From NCBI GenBank assembly GCA_011620645.1, contig WOYS01000020.1:72794-136793 (forward strand): a DNA stretch of 64,000 bases, given 5' to 3'. Position 1 is the first letter of the stretch, and each line of letters opens with the position of its first letter. Origin of the DNA: Mycobacterium sp. Its GTDB lineage: Bacteria; Actinomycetota; Actinomycetes; Mycobacteriales; Mycobacteriaceae. The notes beneath the pieces were generated by a model, which had not been told where the DNA came from, did no database searches, and was given only the letters and a program-made list of their open reading frames with translations. Shown here piece after piece: positions 53,123-62,096 of the stretch. A program made the translations under genes and the position numbers.

Positions 53123-53626
53123 CGTGTCTATATACCGGCGACTCTGGCGATGTTGCAGCAACTGGTGGCCGATCGGTTGATCCATGCTCGCAGCGGCACG
53201 GCGTTCGCCGTGACGCCGACGCTGCGTGAGTCCTACGCCGAGGGCGATGACGACGAGCTGGCCGAGGTGGCCCTGCGTGAGGCGGCACTGGCCTCGCTGC
53301 GTCTGCTTGCCGGCCAGGGCGAGACCGGTCTGCCGCCGCGGCGTGCGGTGCTGGTCGCTGATATCGGCGCGGGAATCGAGGCCACCATCCGTCCGGATCT
53401 GGATGACGCGGTGGTGCGGCTGTCGGGGCCGGTGGCCCTCGACGATGTCATCGCCGCCTACGTCGACAACGCCGCTGCGGAGGCCGCGGTTCTGGTCGCC
53501 GTCGATCTGGTCGACGACGCCGATCTGGGAGACGAGGACGCCGAACTGGCCGTCGGCGATGCCCAGGACCATGATCTTGCGTGGTACGCCCCACAGGAGC
53601 TGCCGTTCCTGCTCGATCTACTGTGA
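53120..53626 (+). CDS. Conserved hypothetical protein (Rv3231c-type, DUF6912)
   Basis: 168 residues, strongly acidic in the C-terminal third. Starts V-R-V-Y-I-P-A-T-L-A-M-L. No membrane segment or catalytic motif. In M. tuberculosis ppk2 (Rv3232c) precedes it; here only 70 bases separate it from the acyltransferase gene and ppk2 is absent. Function unknown. Confidence 0.78.
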   Translation: MRVYIPATLAMLQQLVADRLIHARSGTAFAVTPTLRESYAEGDDDELAEVALREAALASLRLLAGQGETGLPPRRAVLVADIGAGIEATIRPDLDDAVVRLSGPVALDDVIAAYVDNAAAEAAVLVAVDLVDDADLGDEDAELAVGDAQDHDLAWYAPQELPFLLDLL

Positions 53627-53659
53627 CGGATATCGCTTCCGGCCAGGCTCAAAGCCGGG

Positions 53660-53686
53660 TACGCATGCGTAAGTTACGGTACCGTA
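53660..53686. promoter_or_regulatory. Paired palindromic operator TACGNNNNCGTA before the desaturase reductase gene
   Basis: Two perfect 12-bp palindromes, TACGCATGCGTA (53660-53671) and TACGGTACCGTA (53675-53686), start 15 bp apart. The second overlaps the likely -10 TACCGT (53680-53685), which is seven bases before the GTG. A repressor bound here would block transcription directly. Confidence 0.7.
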
Positions 53687-53692
53687 GGTCGC

Positions 53693-54847
53693 GTGGCCAA
53701 GAGTGAAATCAAGGTCTCGGCCAAAGTAGCCGAGACGGTGCGTCCGAAGATTGCGGGCGCAGACCGCCACCGTGGATGGCACGCACTGCGCACCATCGCC
53801 GGCCGGTTCACCACCCCGCTGCTGCCCGACGATTACCTCAAGTTGGCCAACCCGTTGTGGTCGGCACGTGAATTGCGCGGTCGCGTCATCGAAGTGCGGC
53901 GCGAGACCGAGGCCTCGGCGACCCTGGTGATCAAGCCGGGCTGGGGCTTCTCGCTGGACTACGAGCCCGGCCAGTACGTCGGCATCGGTCTGCTGGTCGA
54001 CGGGCGCTGGCGCTGGCGCTCCTACTCACTGACCTCGACTCCGGTGCGCGGCGGGGTGGACAAGCGTGGCGCGCGCACCATCACCATCACCGTGAAGGCG
54101 ATGCCGGAGGGCTTCCTGTCGACCCACCTGGTCGGCGGCGTGGAACCCGGCACGATCGTGCGTCTGGCGGCACCGCAGGGCAACTTCGTGATGCCCGATC
54201 CCGCGCCCGCTTCGGTGCTGTTTCTGACCGCCGGGTCGGGGATCACCCCAGTCATGTCGATGCTGCGCACCCTGCAGCGCCACGACCAGATCACCGACAT
54301 CGTGCATGTGCATTCGGCGCCGACCGCGTCCGACGTCATGTTCGCCGGCGAGTTGACCGCCCTGCACGACGTACACCCCGGCTACCGGATGGAGTTGCGC
54401 ACCACGCGCACCCAGGGACGCCTGGACCTGGATCGTCTCGGTGAGGTGGTTCCCGACTGGCGTGACCGCCAGGCCTGGGCATGTGGCCCGGAGGCGATGC
54501 TCAACGACGCCGAGCGGGTCTGGGCGGAGGCGGGTATCCCCACGCATCTTCATCTGGAGCGTTTCGCGGTCACCCGTGCCGCACCGCATGGCACCGGTGG
54601 CACCGTCACGTTCGAGCGCAGCGGCAAGAGTGTGGCGGCCGATGCCGCGACGTCGCTGATGGAAGCCGGCGAGGGCGCCGGTATCCAGATGCCGTTCGGG
54701 TGCCGGATGGGCATCTGTCAATCGTGTGTTGTGGGTCTGGTCGAGGGGCATGTGCGCGATCTCCGCACCGGGGTGGAACACGAGCCGGGAACCCGGGTGC
54801 AGACCTGTGTCTCGGCGGCTTCCGGCGACTGCGTACTGGACGCCTAG
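53693..54847 (+). CDS. Flavin/2Fe-2S oxidoreductase, electron donor to DesA3
   Basis: 384 residues, orthologue of Rv3230c. FAD-binding ferredoxin-reductase domain (R-S-Y-S-L-T-S-T), NAD(P)H domain ([21 protein letters not shown]) and a C-terminal plant-type 2Fe-2S domain with C-R-M-G-I-C-Q-S-C plus a distal Cys (Q-T-C-V-S). It supplies electrons to the stearoyl-CoA Delta-9 desaturase DesA3. GTG 53693 is probably leaderless. Paired with desA3, 68 bases downstream. Confidence 0.94.
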   Translation: MAKSEIKVSAKVAETVRPKIAGADRHRGWHALRTIAGRFTTPLLPDDYLKLANPLWSARELRGRVIEVRRETEASATLVIKPGWGFSLDYEPGQYVGIGLLVDGRWRWRSYSLTSTPVRGGVDKRGARTITITVKAMPEGFLSTHLVGGVEPGTIVRLAAPQGNFVMPDPAPASVLFLTAGSGITPVMSMLRTLQRHDQITDIVHVHSAPTASDVMFAGELTALHDVHPGYRMELRTTRTQGRLDLDRLGEVVPDWRDRQAWACGPEAMLNDAERVWAEAGIPTHLHLERFAVTRAAPHGTGGTVTFERSGKSVAADAATSLMEAGEGAGIQMPFGCRMGICQSCVVGLVEGHVRDLRTGVEHEPGTRVQTCVSAASGDCVLDA

Positions 54848-54850
54848 CCT

Positions 54851-54893
54851 TTACTGACAGGTAACCTACGGTGGCGTAGGTTACGCTATCGTA
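54851..54893. promoter_or_regulatory. desA3 operator region: TTACTGACAGGTA plus paired TACGNNNNCGTA
   Basis: TACGGTGGCGTA (54867-54878) and TACGCTATCGTA (54882-54893) start 15 bp apart, exactly as upstream of the reductase gene. The first is centred in the longer inverted repeat GTAACCTACG / CGTAGGTTAC (54861-54884). The second contains TATCGT (54887-54892) as likely -10. TTACTGACAGGTA (54851-54863) resembles the fadE25 site. Confidence 0.7.
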
Positions 54894-54915
54894 GTAAGGG
54901 AAGGAGGGCCGATAG

Positions 54916-56163
54916 GTGGCTATTACCGACGTAGCGGCGTTCACGCATCTGACCGATGCGGATATCGAAACGCTGGGTGCAGAGCTGGATGCGATCCGTC
55001 AGGACATCGAGGATTCCCGGGGCGCGAACGATGCGCGATACATCCGTCGGGCGATTGCCGGCCAGCGTGCGCTGGAGATCGTCGGACGCCTGTTACTTGC
55101 CGGCAGCTCCAAGCGAGCCTTCTGGTGGGCGGGCGCCTCGACCTTGGGCGTGGCCAAGATCATCGAGAACATGGAGATCGGCCACAACGTCATGCACGGC
55201 CAGTGGGACTGGATGAACGATCCCGAGATTCACTCCTCGACGTGGGAGTGGGACATGGCCGGAGCATCCAGGCACTGGCGCTTCACTCACAACTTCATGC
55301 ACCACAAGTACACCAACATCCTGGGTATGGACGACGATGTGGGCTACGGCGTCATCCGCGTCACCCGCGATGCCCGGTGGAAACCGTTCAACCTGTCGAA
55401 TCTGATCTTCAACACGCTGCTGGCTGCCCTGTTCGAATGGGGTGTCGGGTTGCAGCACCTGGAACTCGGGAAGATCTTCAAGGGCCGTGACGACCGCGCG
55501 GCGACCATCGAGCGGGCCAAAGAGTTCGGCGTGAAGGCCGGTCAGCAGGTGGCCAAGGATTATGTGGTGTGGCCCGTGCTGACGGCGCTGTCACCGGGAG
55601 CCACCTACAAGTCCACGATGAAGGCGAACATCGTCGCCAACATCATCCGCAACGTCTGGGCCAACGCCGTCATCTTCTGCGGCCATTTCCCCGACGGCGC
55701 AGAGAAATTCACCAAGACCGATATGGTCGGCGAGACCAGGGGTGAGTGGTACCTGCGGCAGCTGCTGGGCAGCGCCAATTTCGAGAACGGCCCGGTGCTG
55801 CGCTTCATGAGCGGCAACCTGTGCTACCAGATCGAGCATCACCTGTACCCGGACCTGCCCAGCAACCGGCTCTATGAGATCTCGATCAAGGTGCGGGCGC
55901 TGTGCGACAAGTACGACCTGCCCTACACCACCGGGAACTTCCTGGTGCAGTACGGCAAGACGTGGCGCACCATCGCCAAGCTGTCGTTGCCGGACAAGTT
56001 CCTCAAGGACACCCGTGACAACGCGCCCGAAACCTGCAGCGAGCGGATGTTCGACGAGTTGGAAGGGTTCGGTGTCGCCGATCCGGCCACCGGCAAGCGC
56101 CGCGGCCTGAAGACCGCGATCGCGACCGTCCGCGGTTGGCGTCGGGGCAAGGTCGTCGCATAG
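54916..56163 (+). CDS. desA3: Stearoyl-CoA Delta-9 desaturase DesA3
   Basis: 415 residues, orthologue of Rv3229c. Membrane di-iron desaturase making oleic acid. Three His boxes are intact: H-N-V-M-H (residues 90-94), H-N-F-M-H-H (125-130) and Q-I-E-H-H-L-Y-P near residue 300. Hydrophobic segments lie between the boxes. GTG 54916 follows AAGGAGG. Works with the reductase upstream; both share operator sequences, so they are co-regulated though separately promoted. Confidence 0.96.
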   Translation: MAITDVAAFTHLTDADIETLGAELDAIRQDIEDSRGANDARYIRRAIAGQRALEIVGRLLLAGSSKRAFWWAGASTLGVAKIIENMEIGHNVMHGQWDWMNDPEIHSSTWEWDMAGASRHWRFTHNFMHHKYTNILGMDDDVGYGVIRVTRDARWKPFNLSNLIFNTLLAALFEWGVGLQHLELGKIFKGRDDRAATIERAKEFGVKAGQQVAKDYVVWPVLTALSPGATYKSTMKANIVANIIRNVWANAVIFCGHFPDGAEKFTKTDMVGETRGEWYLRQLLGSANFENGPVLRFMSGNLCYQIEHHLYPDLPSNRLYEISIKVRALCDKYDLPYTTGNFLVQYGKTWRTIAKLSLPDKFLKDTRDNAPETCSERMFDELEGFGVADPATGKRRGLKTAIATVRGWRRGKVVA

Positions 56164-56175
56164 CGAACCACCCTT

Positions 56176-56218
56176 ACCGCGAGTGTGCATGTCTGGTCCA
56201 GGCACGCACCCTCGCGGT
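56176..56218. terminator. Bidirectional hairpin between desA3 and rsgA
   Basis: ACCGCGAG-T-GTGC (56176-56188) pairs with GCAC-C-CTCGCGGT (56206-56218), 12 pairs with one mismatch, in the gap between these convergent genes. No U-tract on either side. Confidence 0.55.
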
Positions 56219-56247
56219 TCGGCGTTTGCGCATGATCGCCGTCGGCG

Positions 56248-57234
56248 TCAGTAACCCGACTCCGCCAGCGTCGCCAGCAGGAGCCGTGCCGCCGCGACTC
56301 GTGCGGCGGCGGGCCCGGTCAGCGTGTCCAGCGCGCATTCCGGATCGGCCGGCGGGCCCATGTGCCCGCAGCCCCGGGGGCAGTCGTCCGCCGCCTCGGC
56401 CAGATCCGAGAAGGCCTGCACCACATCGTCGGGTTGTACGTGGGCCAGGCCGAACGAGCGGATGCCGGGAGTGTCGATCACCCAGCCCGATTCGCGCAGT
56501 GGCAACGCTATCGACTGCGTCGAGGTGTGCCTGCCCTTGCCCACTCCGGTGACCGATCCGGTGGCCCGTTCCGCCTCGGGCACAAGACGATTCACCAAGG
56601 TGGACTTGCCCACCCCGGAATGCCCCAATAGGACGGTCACTTTCCCGTCCAGCAGCGGGGCCACCACGTCGAGCGGATCGTCGCGTCCCGCCGTCACGAT
56701 CCGAAGATCCAGATCGGCGAACTGCGCCGCGAACGGCTCCGGCGCTGCAAGATCGGATTTCGTCAGGCAGAGGATCGGCGAGAGACCGCCGGTATAGGCG
56801 GCGATGAGCGCGCGCTCCACGAAGCCGGTGCGCGGTGGCGGGTCGGCCAGCGCCACGACGATCAGCAGCTGATCGGCGTTGGCGACCACCACCCGTTCGG
56901 TCGGGTCGGTGTCATCGGCGGTGCGGCGCAACACCGTACGGCGATCACCGCGCCGCACGATGCGGGCCAGGGTATCGGGTAGGCCGGACAGGTCGCCGAC
57001 GATGCTGACCTCATCGCCGACCACGATCGGTGTGCGGCCCAGCTCCCGGGCGCGCATCGCGGTCACGTTCCGATCGGGGTCACCACCCAGGGCGCAGCCC
57101 CACCGGCCGCGGTCGACGGTGACGACCATCGCCTCGGCGGCGTCGGCATGGTCTGGCCGGGTCTTGGTGCGCGGCTTGGAGCCCCGACCTGGGCGTACCC
57201 GGACATCGGACTCGTCGTACTCGCGGGCTTTCAC
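56248..57234 (-). CDS. rsgA: Ribosome small-subunit-dependent GTPase RsgA
   Basis: 328 residues, orthologue of Rv3228. OB-fold, circularly permuted GTPase (T-K-S-D-L before [10 protein letters not shown], then D-T-P-G-I-R-S-F-G) and a C-terminal zinc knuckle (C-P-R-G-C-G-H). Helps mature the 30S subunit. GTG 57234 ([10 protein letters not shown]) overlaps the aroA stop (GTGA, 57231-57234). Confidence 0.93.
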   Translation of the reverse strand: MKAREYDESDVRVRPGRGSKPRTKTRPDHADAAEAMVVTVDRGRWGCALGGDPDRNVTAMRARELGRTPIVVGDEVSIVGDLSGLPDTLARIVRRGDRRTVLRRTADDTDPTERVVVANADQLLIVVALADPPPRTGFVERALIAAYTGGLSPILCLTKSDLAAPEPFAAQFADLDLRIVTAGRDDPLDVVAPLLDGKVTVLLGHSGVGKSTLVNRLVPEAERATGSVTGVGKGRHTSTQSIALPLRESGWVIDTPGIRSFGLAHVQPDDVVQAFSDLAEAADDCPRGCGHMGPPADPECALDTLTGPAAARVAAARLLLATLAESGY

Positions 57235-58529
57235 ATCGGTTGGGACCTGGCGGTATCCGAGGCCAGCATGGCCGCCCACATACCGGGGAAGTCCGGAAGT
57301 GTCTTGGCGGTAGTCGCAATGTCCTCGACCTCCACGCCCGGCACCCGCAGGCCGACGATAGCGCCCGCGGTGGCCATCCGATGATCGGCGTACGACCGCC
57401 ACACACCACCGTGCAGTGGCGTCGCGGTGATCTGCAGACCGTCCGGTGTCTCGGCGCACCGCCCGCCTAGTCCGTTGATCTCGGCGCTCAGTGCGGCCAG
57501 TCGATCCGTCTCATGACCGCGCAGGTGGGCGATACCGCGCAGGGTGGACACCGACCCGGTGGCGGCGAGGGTGGCCAGTGCCGCCACCGCGGGCGCCAGT
57601 TCGCCGATATCGTGCAGGTCGATGTCGATGCCGCCGTAGCTCGGTGCACCCTGAACCCGCAGATTCGAATCAGTCAGCTCGGCAACGATATTCACCCGCG
57701 CCAGCAGATCCAGGATCGCGCCGGAGGCCTGGATGCTGGCGGCGGGCCAGCGGCTGATCCGCAGCGTGCCGGCGGTGACTGCGGCGGCAGCCAGGAACGG
57801 CACCGCGTTCGACAGATCCGGTTCGATGTCCCAGTGCCGGGCCGCGACGGCACCCGGGGCGATCTGCCACCGGTTGGGTTGGCCGTCATCGACGGTGACG
57901 CCGGCCGAACGCAGCATCGACACCGTCATCGAGATGTGCGGAGCCGAGGGTACCGACTCGCCGGTGTGCACGACCGTCAGCCCGTTGTCGAAGGTGGCCC
58001 CGGCCAGCAGCAGCCCTGAGACGAACTGCGATGACGCCGACGCGTCGATGTGCACCTCACCACCGGCCACCGAACCCTGCCCGCGCACCTCGAATGGCAG
58101 CCCGTCCCCGTCGATTTGCACCCCAAGCCCGCGCAGCGCATCGAGAAGTGGCGCGATCGGACGGGCCCGTGCCTGCTCGTCCCCGTCGAAGATGACGGTC
58201 TCGGTGCTCAGTGCGGCGACGGCGGGTAGAAACCGCAACACCGTGCCGGCCAACCCGCAATCGATGCGGCTGCCGGGCGCGGGGGTGATGGCCCCGCTGA
58301 CGGTCAGTTCGGCGTCCTCGCCGTCCACCGCGGCGCCCAGGGTCTGCACGGCGCCGATCATCAGGTCGGTATCGCGGCTGCGCAGCGCCCCGCTGATCGT
58401 CGAGGTCCCCCCGCCCCGGGTGCCCAGCGCCGCCAGCACCAACGCCCGGTTGGTCAGCGACTTCGAGCCGGGTACCGCAACCGTGGCGTTCACGGGGGCG
58501 GTCGCCGAGGGTGCCGGCCAGTTGCTCAC
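57231..58529 (-). CDS. aroA: 3-phosphoshikimate 1-carboxyvinyltransferase (EPSP synthase)
   Basis: 432 residues, orthologue of Rv3227. Shikimate pathway step joining PEP and shikimate-3-P. Motifs: [12 protein letters not shown] (PEP/S3P loop), [11 protein letters not shown] and [11 protein letters not shown] 58529 starts V-S-N-W-P-A-P-S; the upstream frame overlaps the divergent SRAP gene and is rejected. Operon with rsgA. Confidence 0.94.
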   Translation of the reverse strand: MSNWPAPSATAPVNATVAVPGSKSLTNRALVLAALGTRGGGTSTISGALRSRDTDLMIGAVQTLGAAVDGEDAELTVSGAITPAPGSRIDCGLAGTVLRFLPAVAALSTETVIFDGDEQARARPIAPLLDALRGLGVQIDGDGLPFEVRGQGSVAGGEVHIDASASSQFVSGLLLAGATFDNGLTVVHTGESVPSAPHISMTVSMLRSAGVTVDDGQPNRWQIAPGAVAARHWDIEPDLSNAVPFLAAAAVTAGTLRISRWPAASIQASGAILDLLARVNIVAELTDSNLRVQGAPSYGGIDIDLHDIGELAPAVAALATLAATGSVSTLRGIAHLRGHETDRLAALSAEINGLGGRCAETPDGLQITATPLHGGVWRSYADHRMATAGAIVGLRVPGVEVEDIATTAKTLPDFPGMWAAMLASDTARSQPM

Positions 58530-58535
58530 AGCCTC

Positions 58536-58551
58536 TATCCTGCCTGGTATG
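58536..58551 (+). promoter_or_regulatory. -10 hexamer of a leaderless SRAP-gene transcript
   Basis: TATCCT (58536-58541), seven bases, then ATG 58549. It sits within the 19-base gap between the divergent aroA and SRAP genes. Confidence 0.55.
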
Positions 58552-59397
58552 TGTGGGCGATTTGCGGCGACCACCGACCCGGCGTTGTTGGCGGAGAAGA
58601 TCAAGGCGCTCGACGAGACCGTCAACGACTCTGCGGGCAAGTCCGATGAGGTCAAAGGCAAGGGTGGAGCCAACTACAACGTGGCGCCGACCACCACCAT
58701 CAGCGCCGTGGTCAAGCGGCATCACTCTTCCCCGTCGCTTCGCTCGCCCCGGGCCGAACCCGATGACGAGTCGACCCGCCGCATCCGTTCGATGCGCTGG
58801 GGGCTGATCCCGCCGTGGGCCAAGACCGGCGAGGACGGCGGCCCCGACACCAAGAAGGGCCCACTGCTGATCAATGCGCGCTCGGAGACGCTGACCACCT
58901 CGCCGGTGTTCCGTGGTTCGGCCAGGGGCAAACGCTGCCTGATCCCGATGGACGGCTGGTACGAGTGGAAGCCCGGCACCGGCACAGCCAAGAAGTCGGC
59001 GAAGACTCCCTACTACATGTACGCCGCCGACGGCGAGCCGCTGTTCATGGCCGGCCTGTGGTCGACGTGGCGGCCCAAAGACGCACCGAAGGACATTGCG
59101 CCACCGAAGGACATTGCGCCACTGAAGGACAGTGTGCCACTGTTGAGTTGCACCATCATCACCACCGATTCGGCGGCACAGCTGGCCGATATCCACGACC
59201 GGATGCCGTTGACCATCAGCGCGTCCGACTGGGACCGCTGGCTGGACCCCGACGCGCCGATCGACGAGGGCCTGCTGCGCGGGCACGGCGATCTGGATCG
59301 CATCGCGATCCGCGAGGTGTCGCGGCTGGTCAACAGCGTCCGCAACAACGGCCCGGAACTGATCGAGGCAGCCGCACATGGGGAAGGGCTCTTTTGA
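58549..59397 (+). CDS. SRAP-family abasic-site-processing protein (HMCES/YedK)
   Basis: 282 residues, orthologue of Rv3226c. SRAP proteins crosslink to abasic sites in single-stranded DNA through Cys2. Here M-C-G-R-F exposes Cys2 after Met removal; the Asn (I-N-A-R-S-E), Glu (G-W-Y-E-W) and His (I-H-D-R-M-P) of the active site are present. An extra loop of near-repeats (P-K-D-I-A-P) lies before the last strand. ATG 58549 must be the start for Cys2 to be correctly placed. Confidence 0.93.
   Translation: MCGRFAATTDPALLAEKIKALDETVNDSAGKSDEVKGKGGANYNVAPTTTISAVVKRHHSSPSLRSPRAEPDDESTRRIRSMRWGLIPPWAKTGEDGGPDTKKGPLLINARSETLTTSPVFRGSARGKRCLIPMDGWYEWKPGTGTAKKSAKTPYYMYAADGEPLFMAGLWSTWRPKDAPKDIAPPKDIAPLKDSVPLLSCTIITTDSAAQLADIHDRMPLTISASDWDRWLDPDAPIDEGLLRGHGDLDRIAIREVSRLVNSVRNNGPELIEAAAHGEGLF
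59083..59136 (+). repeat. 18-bp repeats inside the SRAP gene
   Basis: Units at 59083-59100 and 59101-59118 differ by one base; 59119-59136 is a more diverged third copy. They encode P-K-D-I-A-P-like steps in a surface loop and keep the frame. Confidence 0.85.
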
Positions 59398-59671
59398 CCC
59401 TCGGCCCGGTGGTGCTCGACGCCCTGGGCACCGGCCTGCGTGCGGGCAGATCCTCGAAGAGATCACCGGCGCTGACGAACTCGTCATCGGCACGGAGGTG
59501 GAGGCGTTCTTCGCCCGCCGCACCTACCTTCGCGACACCGGTGACGAGGCGCTGCTGGGCGCGCTCATCGCACTGCCGGCCGCTCACCACGGGGTGGATG
59601 CCCTGGCCGAGGCGGTGTTGCCGGAGGTCCGCACGGCGATCGGGTGCGGGATTTTGTACCAGGCGCAGTGA
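59378..59671 (+). CDS. Small hypothetical protein overlapping the SRAP gene end
   Basis: Up to 97 residues from ATG 59378, which overlaps the SRAP stop. The C-terminal ~75 residues (I-L-E-E-I-T-G-A-D-E-L-V-I-G-T-E-V-E to I-G-C-G-I-L-Y-Q) have strong mycobacterial codon bias and look genuinely coding. The first ~22 residues look out of frame, and an alternate frame (L-G-P-V-V-L-D-A-L-G-T-G-L) looks more protein-like there, so a frameshift is possible. No family recognised. Confidence 0.5.
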   Translation: MGKGSFDPRPGGARRPGHRPACGQILEEITGADELVIGTEVEAFFARRTYLRDTGDEALLGALIALPAAHHGVDALAEAVLPEVRTAIGCGILYQAQ

Positions 59672-59678
59672 TCCCGGC

Positions 59679-60443
59679 TCAGCGGCGTCGCGCCGCAACC
59701 ACTGAGTAGGAGGCGTCGAAGGCGACCCCGTCGGCTGTTGAGTGCGCACTCAGGGCGGCGGTGAACGCGTCCACCAGCCGGGCACGCGTGGCCTCGTCCA
59801 GTTGCGCCAGCGCCTCGACGTGCATCGGCGATTCGGCGGTGATGAACCGCACCGCGTCATCGAGTGAATCGAATCGCCATGTGAGGCTGTCGTTCTCGAT
59901 GAAGATTTCGTCGAAATCGTCGGACAGCCGGCTGGTGATGATGTCGGCTTCGCCCCACTGATCGGGTGTGTAGCCAGCTGCCGGGCGCGGGCCGAGAACC
60001 TCGACGATGGGGTCGAAGAACGGATTCTCGGTGTCGCGCACCCAGGTGGAGAACCCGAGAAAGCCGCCCGGCCGCAGCAGCCGCGCGATCTCGGCGACCT
60101 GACTGACCGGCTCGACGAAGATGATGCCCATGTTCGACAGCACGACGTCGAAACCCTGGTCGGGCAGCCCGGTGGCCGACGCGTCGGCGGCCACCCACCG
60201 CACCGCGTCACCGCCGGGTTTGTCCGCGGCGATGGCCAGCAATTCGGGGGTGAAGTCGACGCCGGTCACCTCGGCTCCGGCCGCAGCGGCCGCCAGCGCG
60301 GCGTTCCCGGTACCGCAGGCCAGATCGGCGAGCGCGATACCGTCGAGCGGGCGCAGCCGGTCCACGATCTCGACCAACTGGGTGGCGATCGGGGCGATGC
60401 GTTGCGCGACGGCCTCATACCGTCCTGCGGACCAGATTGACAC
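59679..60443 (-). CDS. Class I SAM-dependent methyltransferase
   Basis: 254 residues. SAM-binding motif I D-L-A-C-G-T-G-N, motif II V-T-G-V-D-F-T-P, and post-I/IV F-D-V-V-L-S-N-M-G-I. Resembles UbiE/Methyltransf_11 enzymes, but the substrate cannot be inferred. GTG 60443 lies six bases after TAGGCT (minus strand, 60455-60450), so the mRNA is probably leaderless. Confidence 0.85.
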   Translation of the reverse strand: MSIWSAGRYEAVAQRIAPIATQLVEIVDRLRPLDGIALADLACGTGNAALAAAAAGAEVTGVDFTPELLAIAADKPGGDAVRWVAADASATGLPDQGFDVVLSNMGIIFVEPVSQVAEIARLLRPGGFLGFSTWVRDTENPFFDPIVEVLGPRPAAGYTPDQWGEADIITSRLSDDFDEIFIENDSLTWRFDSLDDAVRFITAESPMHVEALAQLDEATRARLVDAFTAALSAHSTADGVAFDASYSVVAARRR

Positions 60444-60452
60444 GCCGCCAGC

Positions 60453-60590
60453 CTAGGCCACGATGGCGGGGTGACCGCTCTGTCCGTCACCGAAAGACTC
60501 CGCGCGCGGGCTGTGTTGATGGCGCAGGATCTCGTGGGCCGCGCCGTCGGCGAGCAGGGCCGCGATCGTCGGGGTCGCTGCACGTGTCAC
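60453..60590 (-). pseudogene. N-terminal remnant of a YbaK-type aminoacyl-tRNA deacylase
   Basis: From GTG 60590 the frame reads V-T-R-A-A-T-P-T-I-A-A-L-L-A-D-G, then H-E-I-L-R-H-Q-H and A-E-S-F-G-D, typical of the first ~35 residues of YbaK/EbsC Cys-tRNA(Pro) deacylases. It then diverges and stops at 60455-60453 after 45 residues. The catalytic body is missing. M. tuberculosis also has split small genes (Rv3224A/B) at this place. It abuts the methyltransferase promoter. Confidence 0.6.
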
Positions 60591-60615
60591 CAGGTCAGCC
60601 TAGTTCTGGGCGGTC

Positions 60616-60643
60616 GGGAATTTAGCCAGGCGGGGCCGCCGTT
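60616..60643 (+). promoter_or_regulatory. Candidate SigH autoregulatory promoter of sigH
   Basis: GGGAAT (60616-60621), a 19-base spacer, then GTT (60641-60643), resembling the mycobacterial SigH consensus GGAA(C/T)-N17-20-GTT. sigH is known to be self-activated in M. tuberculosis. The start codon is about 170 bases downstream. Confidence 0.5.
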
Positions 60644-60811
60644 GTTGGTGACATCGATAGGCGACGCGGCCCTGAACCGGGCGCGGGTCTCGGTCACAGC
60701 CTTAGGATCGTCAGATAGGGGATTTTGGTGCCAACGGCCTGCCTGGATCGTCCGGTGTGCACACCGGACCTGTTCGGTGACGCCGCAACAGAAGGGACGG
60801 GTTCTCCCGCG

Positions 60812-61450
60812 ATGACCGATATCGACGAGGCGGCTCTCGAGCCCGTCCCAGAAACGGATGCCGAACTGACGGCCCGGTTTGAACGCGATGCTATCCCACT
60901 GCTCGACCAGCTCTACGGCGGCGCCCTGCGGATGACACGCAATCCGGCCGATGCCGAGGACCTGCTGCAGGAGACGATGGTCAAGGCGTACGCCGGGTTC
61001 CGCTCGTTCCGTGCAGGCACCAACCTCAAGGCCTGGCTGTACCGCATTCTGACCAACACCTACATCAACAGCTATCGCAAGAAGCAGCGGCAGCCCGCTG
61101 AGTACCCGACCGAAGAGATCACCGACTGGCAGCTGGCGGCCAACGCCAAGCACACCTCGACCGGTCTGCGCTCCGCCGAGGTCGAGGCGCTGGAGGCGCT
61201 GCCCGACACCGAGATCAAGGCGGCGCTGCAGGCACTGCCCGAGGACTTCCGGATGGCCGTGTACTACGCCGATGTCGAGGGGTTCCCCTACAAGGAGATT
61301 GCCGAGATCATGGACACGCCGATCGGCACCGTGATGTCGCGGCTGCACCGCGGTAGGAAACAATTGCGCGAGTTGCTGACCGACGTGGCCAGGGACCGGG
61401 GATTCATCCGAGACAAGCAACTCGGTGAGCCGGAGGAGGTCTCCTCATGA
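60812..61450 (+). CDS. sigH: ECF sigma factor SigH
   Basis: 212 residues, orthologue of Rv3223c (216). Directs the oxidative- and heat-stress response (thioredoxin system, sigE, sigB). Region 2 ([17 protein letters not shown]) and region 4 ([11 protein letters not shown] and [11 protein letters not shown]) are intact. ATG 60812 (M-T-D-I-D-E-A) matches the M. tuberculosis start; the frame is open 29 codons upstream. Its stop overlaps rshA (ATGA). Confidence 0.95.
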   Translation: MTDIDEAALEPVPETDAELTARFERDAIPLLDQLYGGALRMTRNPADAEDLLQETMVKAYAGFRSFRAGTNLKAWLYRILTNTYINSYRKKQRQPAEYPTEEITDWQLAANAKHTSTGLRSAEVEALEALPDTEIKAALQALPEDFRMAVYYADVEGFPYKEIAEIMDTPIGTVMSRLHRGRKQLRELLTDVARDRGFIRDKQLGEPEEVSS

Positions 61451-61761
61451 GTGACAACCACGAGTCGTTTCGAGCAGACGAGCGTTGGGCGCCGCCGATC
61501 GGACCGGTCGACCCCGACCATCCCGAGTGCGCCGCGGTGATCGCCGAGGTGTGGACGCTGCTCGACGGTGAATGCACCGCCGAGAGCCGCGACAAGCTCA
61601 AGCAGCACCTCGAAGAATGCCCGACCTGCCTGCGGCATTACGGCGTCGAGGAGCGGGTGAAGAACCTGATCGCCAGCAGATGCCGAGGTGAGAAGGCCCC
61701 GGAGGGCCTGCGGGTGCGCCTGCAGGTAGAGATCAGCCGGACCACCATCATTCGGGGCTGA
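61447..61761 (+). CDS. rshA: Redox-sensing anti-sigma-H factor RshA
   Basis: 104 residues. Zinc anti-sigma motif HxxxCxxC with His54, Cys58 and Cys61 (H-L-E-E-C-P-T-C-L); oxidation releases SigH. Coupled to sigH by ATGA (61447-61450). The last codons and stop lie in a 29-bp tandem duplication. Confidence 0.94.
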   Translation: MSDNHESFRADERWAPPIGPVDPDHPECAAVIAEVWTLLDGECTAESRDKLKQHLEECPTCLRHYGVEERVKNLIASRCRGEKAPEGLRVRLQVEISRTTIIRG

Positions 61762-61801
61762 CAGCCCCAGAGACCATCATTCGGGGATGACAGCCCCAGA
61801 G
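61744..61801 (+). repeat. 29-bp tandem duplication spanning the rshA stop
   Basis: Copies 61744-61772 and 61773-61801 differ at one base. The first holds the final T-I-I-R-G codons and TGA of rshA; the second repeats them in the 3' untranslated region. Each copy includes a GGGGCT-AGCCCC-type inverted repeat. Confidence 0.92.
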
Positions 61802-61814
61802 ACCGTCAAACGCC

Positions 61815-61850
61815 AACCGCCCGGACTCCGTTTAGAGAGCTCGGGCGGTT
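61815..61850. terminator. Bidirectional terminator between rshA and the bL37 gene
   Basis: AACCGCCCG (61815-61823) and CGGGCGGTT (61842-61850) form a nine-pair stem, followed by TGTT on the plus side. It lies between the convergent rshA and bL37 genes. Confidence 0.7.
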
Positions 61851-61868
61851 TGTTCGGTGCGCGACGTG

Positions 61869-61943
61869 TCAGGCGTTGGGACGACGGCCGTGGTTGGCCT
61901 TCGAGTGCTTACGGTCGCGCTTCTTGCGGCCTCGCTTGGCCAT
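61869..61943 (-). CDS. Ribosomal protein bL37 (24 residues)
   Basis: The 25-codon frame from ATG 61943 to TGA 61871-61869 encodes a very basic peptide beginning M-A-K-R-G-R-K-K-R-D-R-K and ending H-G-R-R-P-N-A. This matches the actinobacterial 50S protein bL37 found in cryo-EM structures of the M. smegmatis ribosome. GGAGG lies seven bases upstream. It is easily missed because of its size. Confidence 0.9.
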   Translation of the reverse strand: MAKRGRKKRDRKHSKANHGRRPNA

Positions 61944-62096
61944 GGTGAACCTCCGATTCAGATGAATACTTGGCCATCAGTATCTCACGCCGAGCGGACT
62001 GCTTCTTCCCCCGTGGTCTTCGGTGCGCGATTTCGTCTTGTGGTTCGATATAGGCCGGTAGGCAGACAGTCAGAAGCCGAAGTGAGTGGGGTGAAG

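Noticed and set aside
60471-60815. 114-codon plus-strand frame before sigH
   Set aside because: It is opposite the ybaK remnant and spans the SigH promoter; no initiation signal or family.
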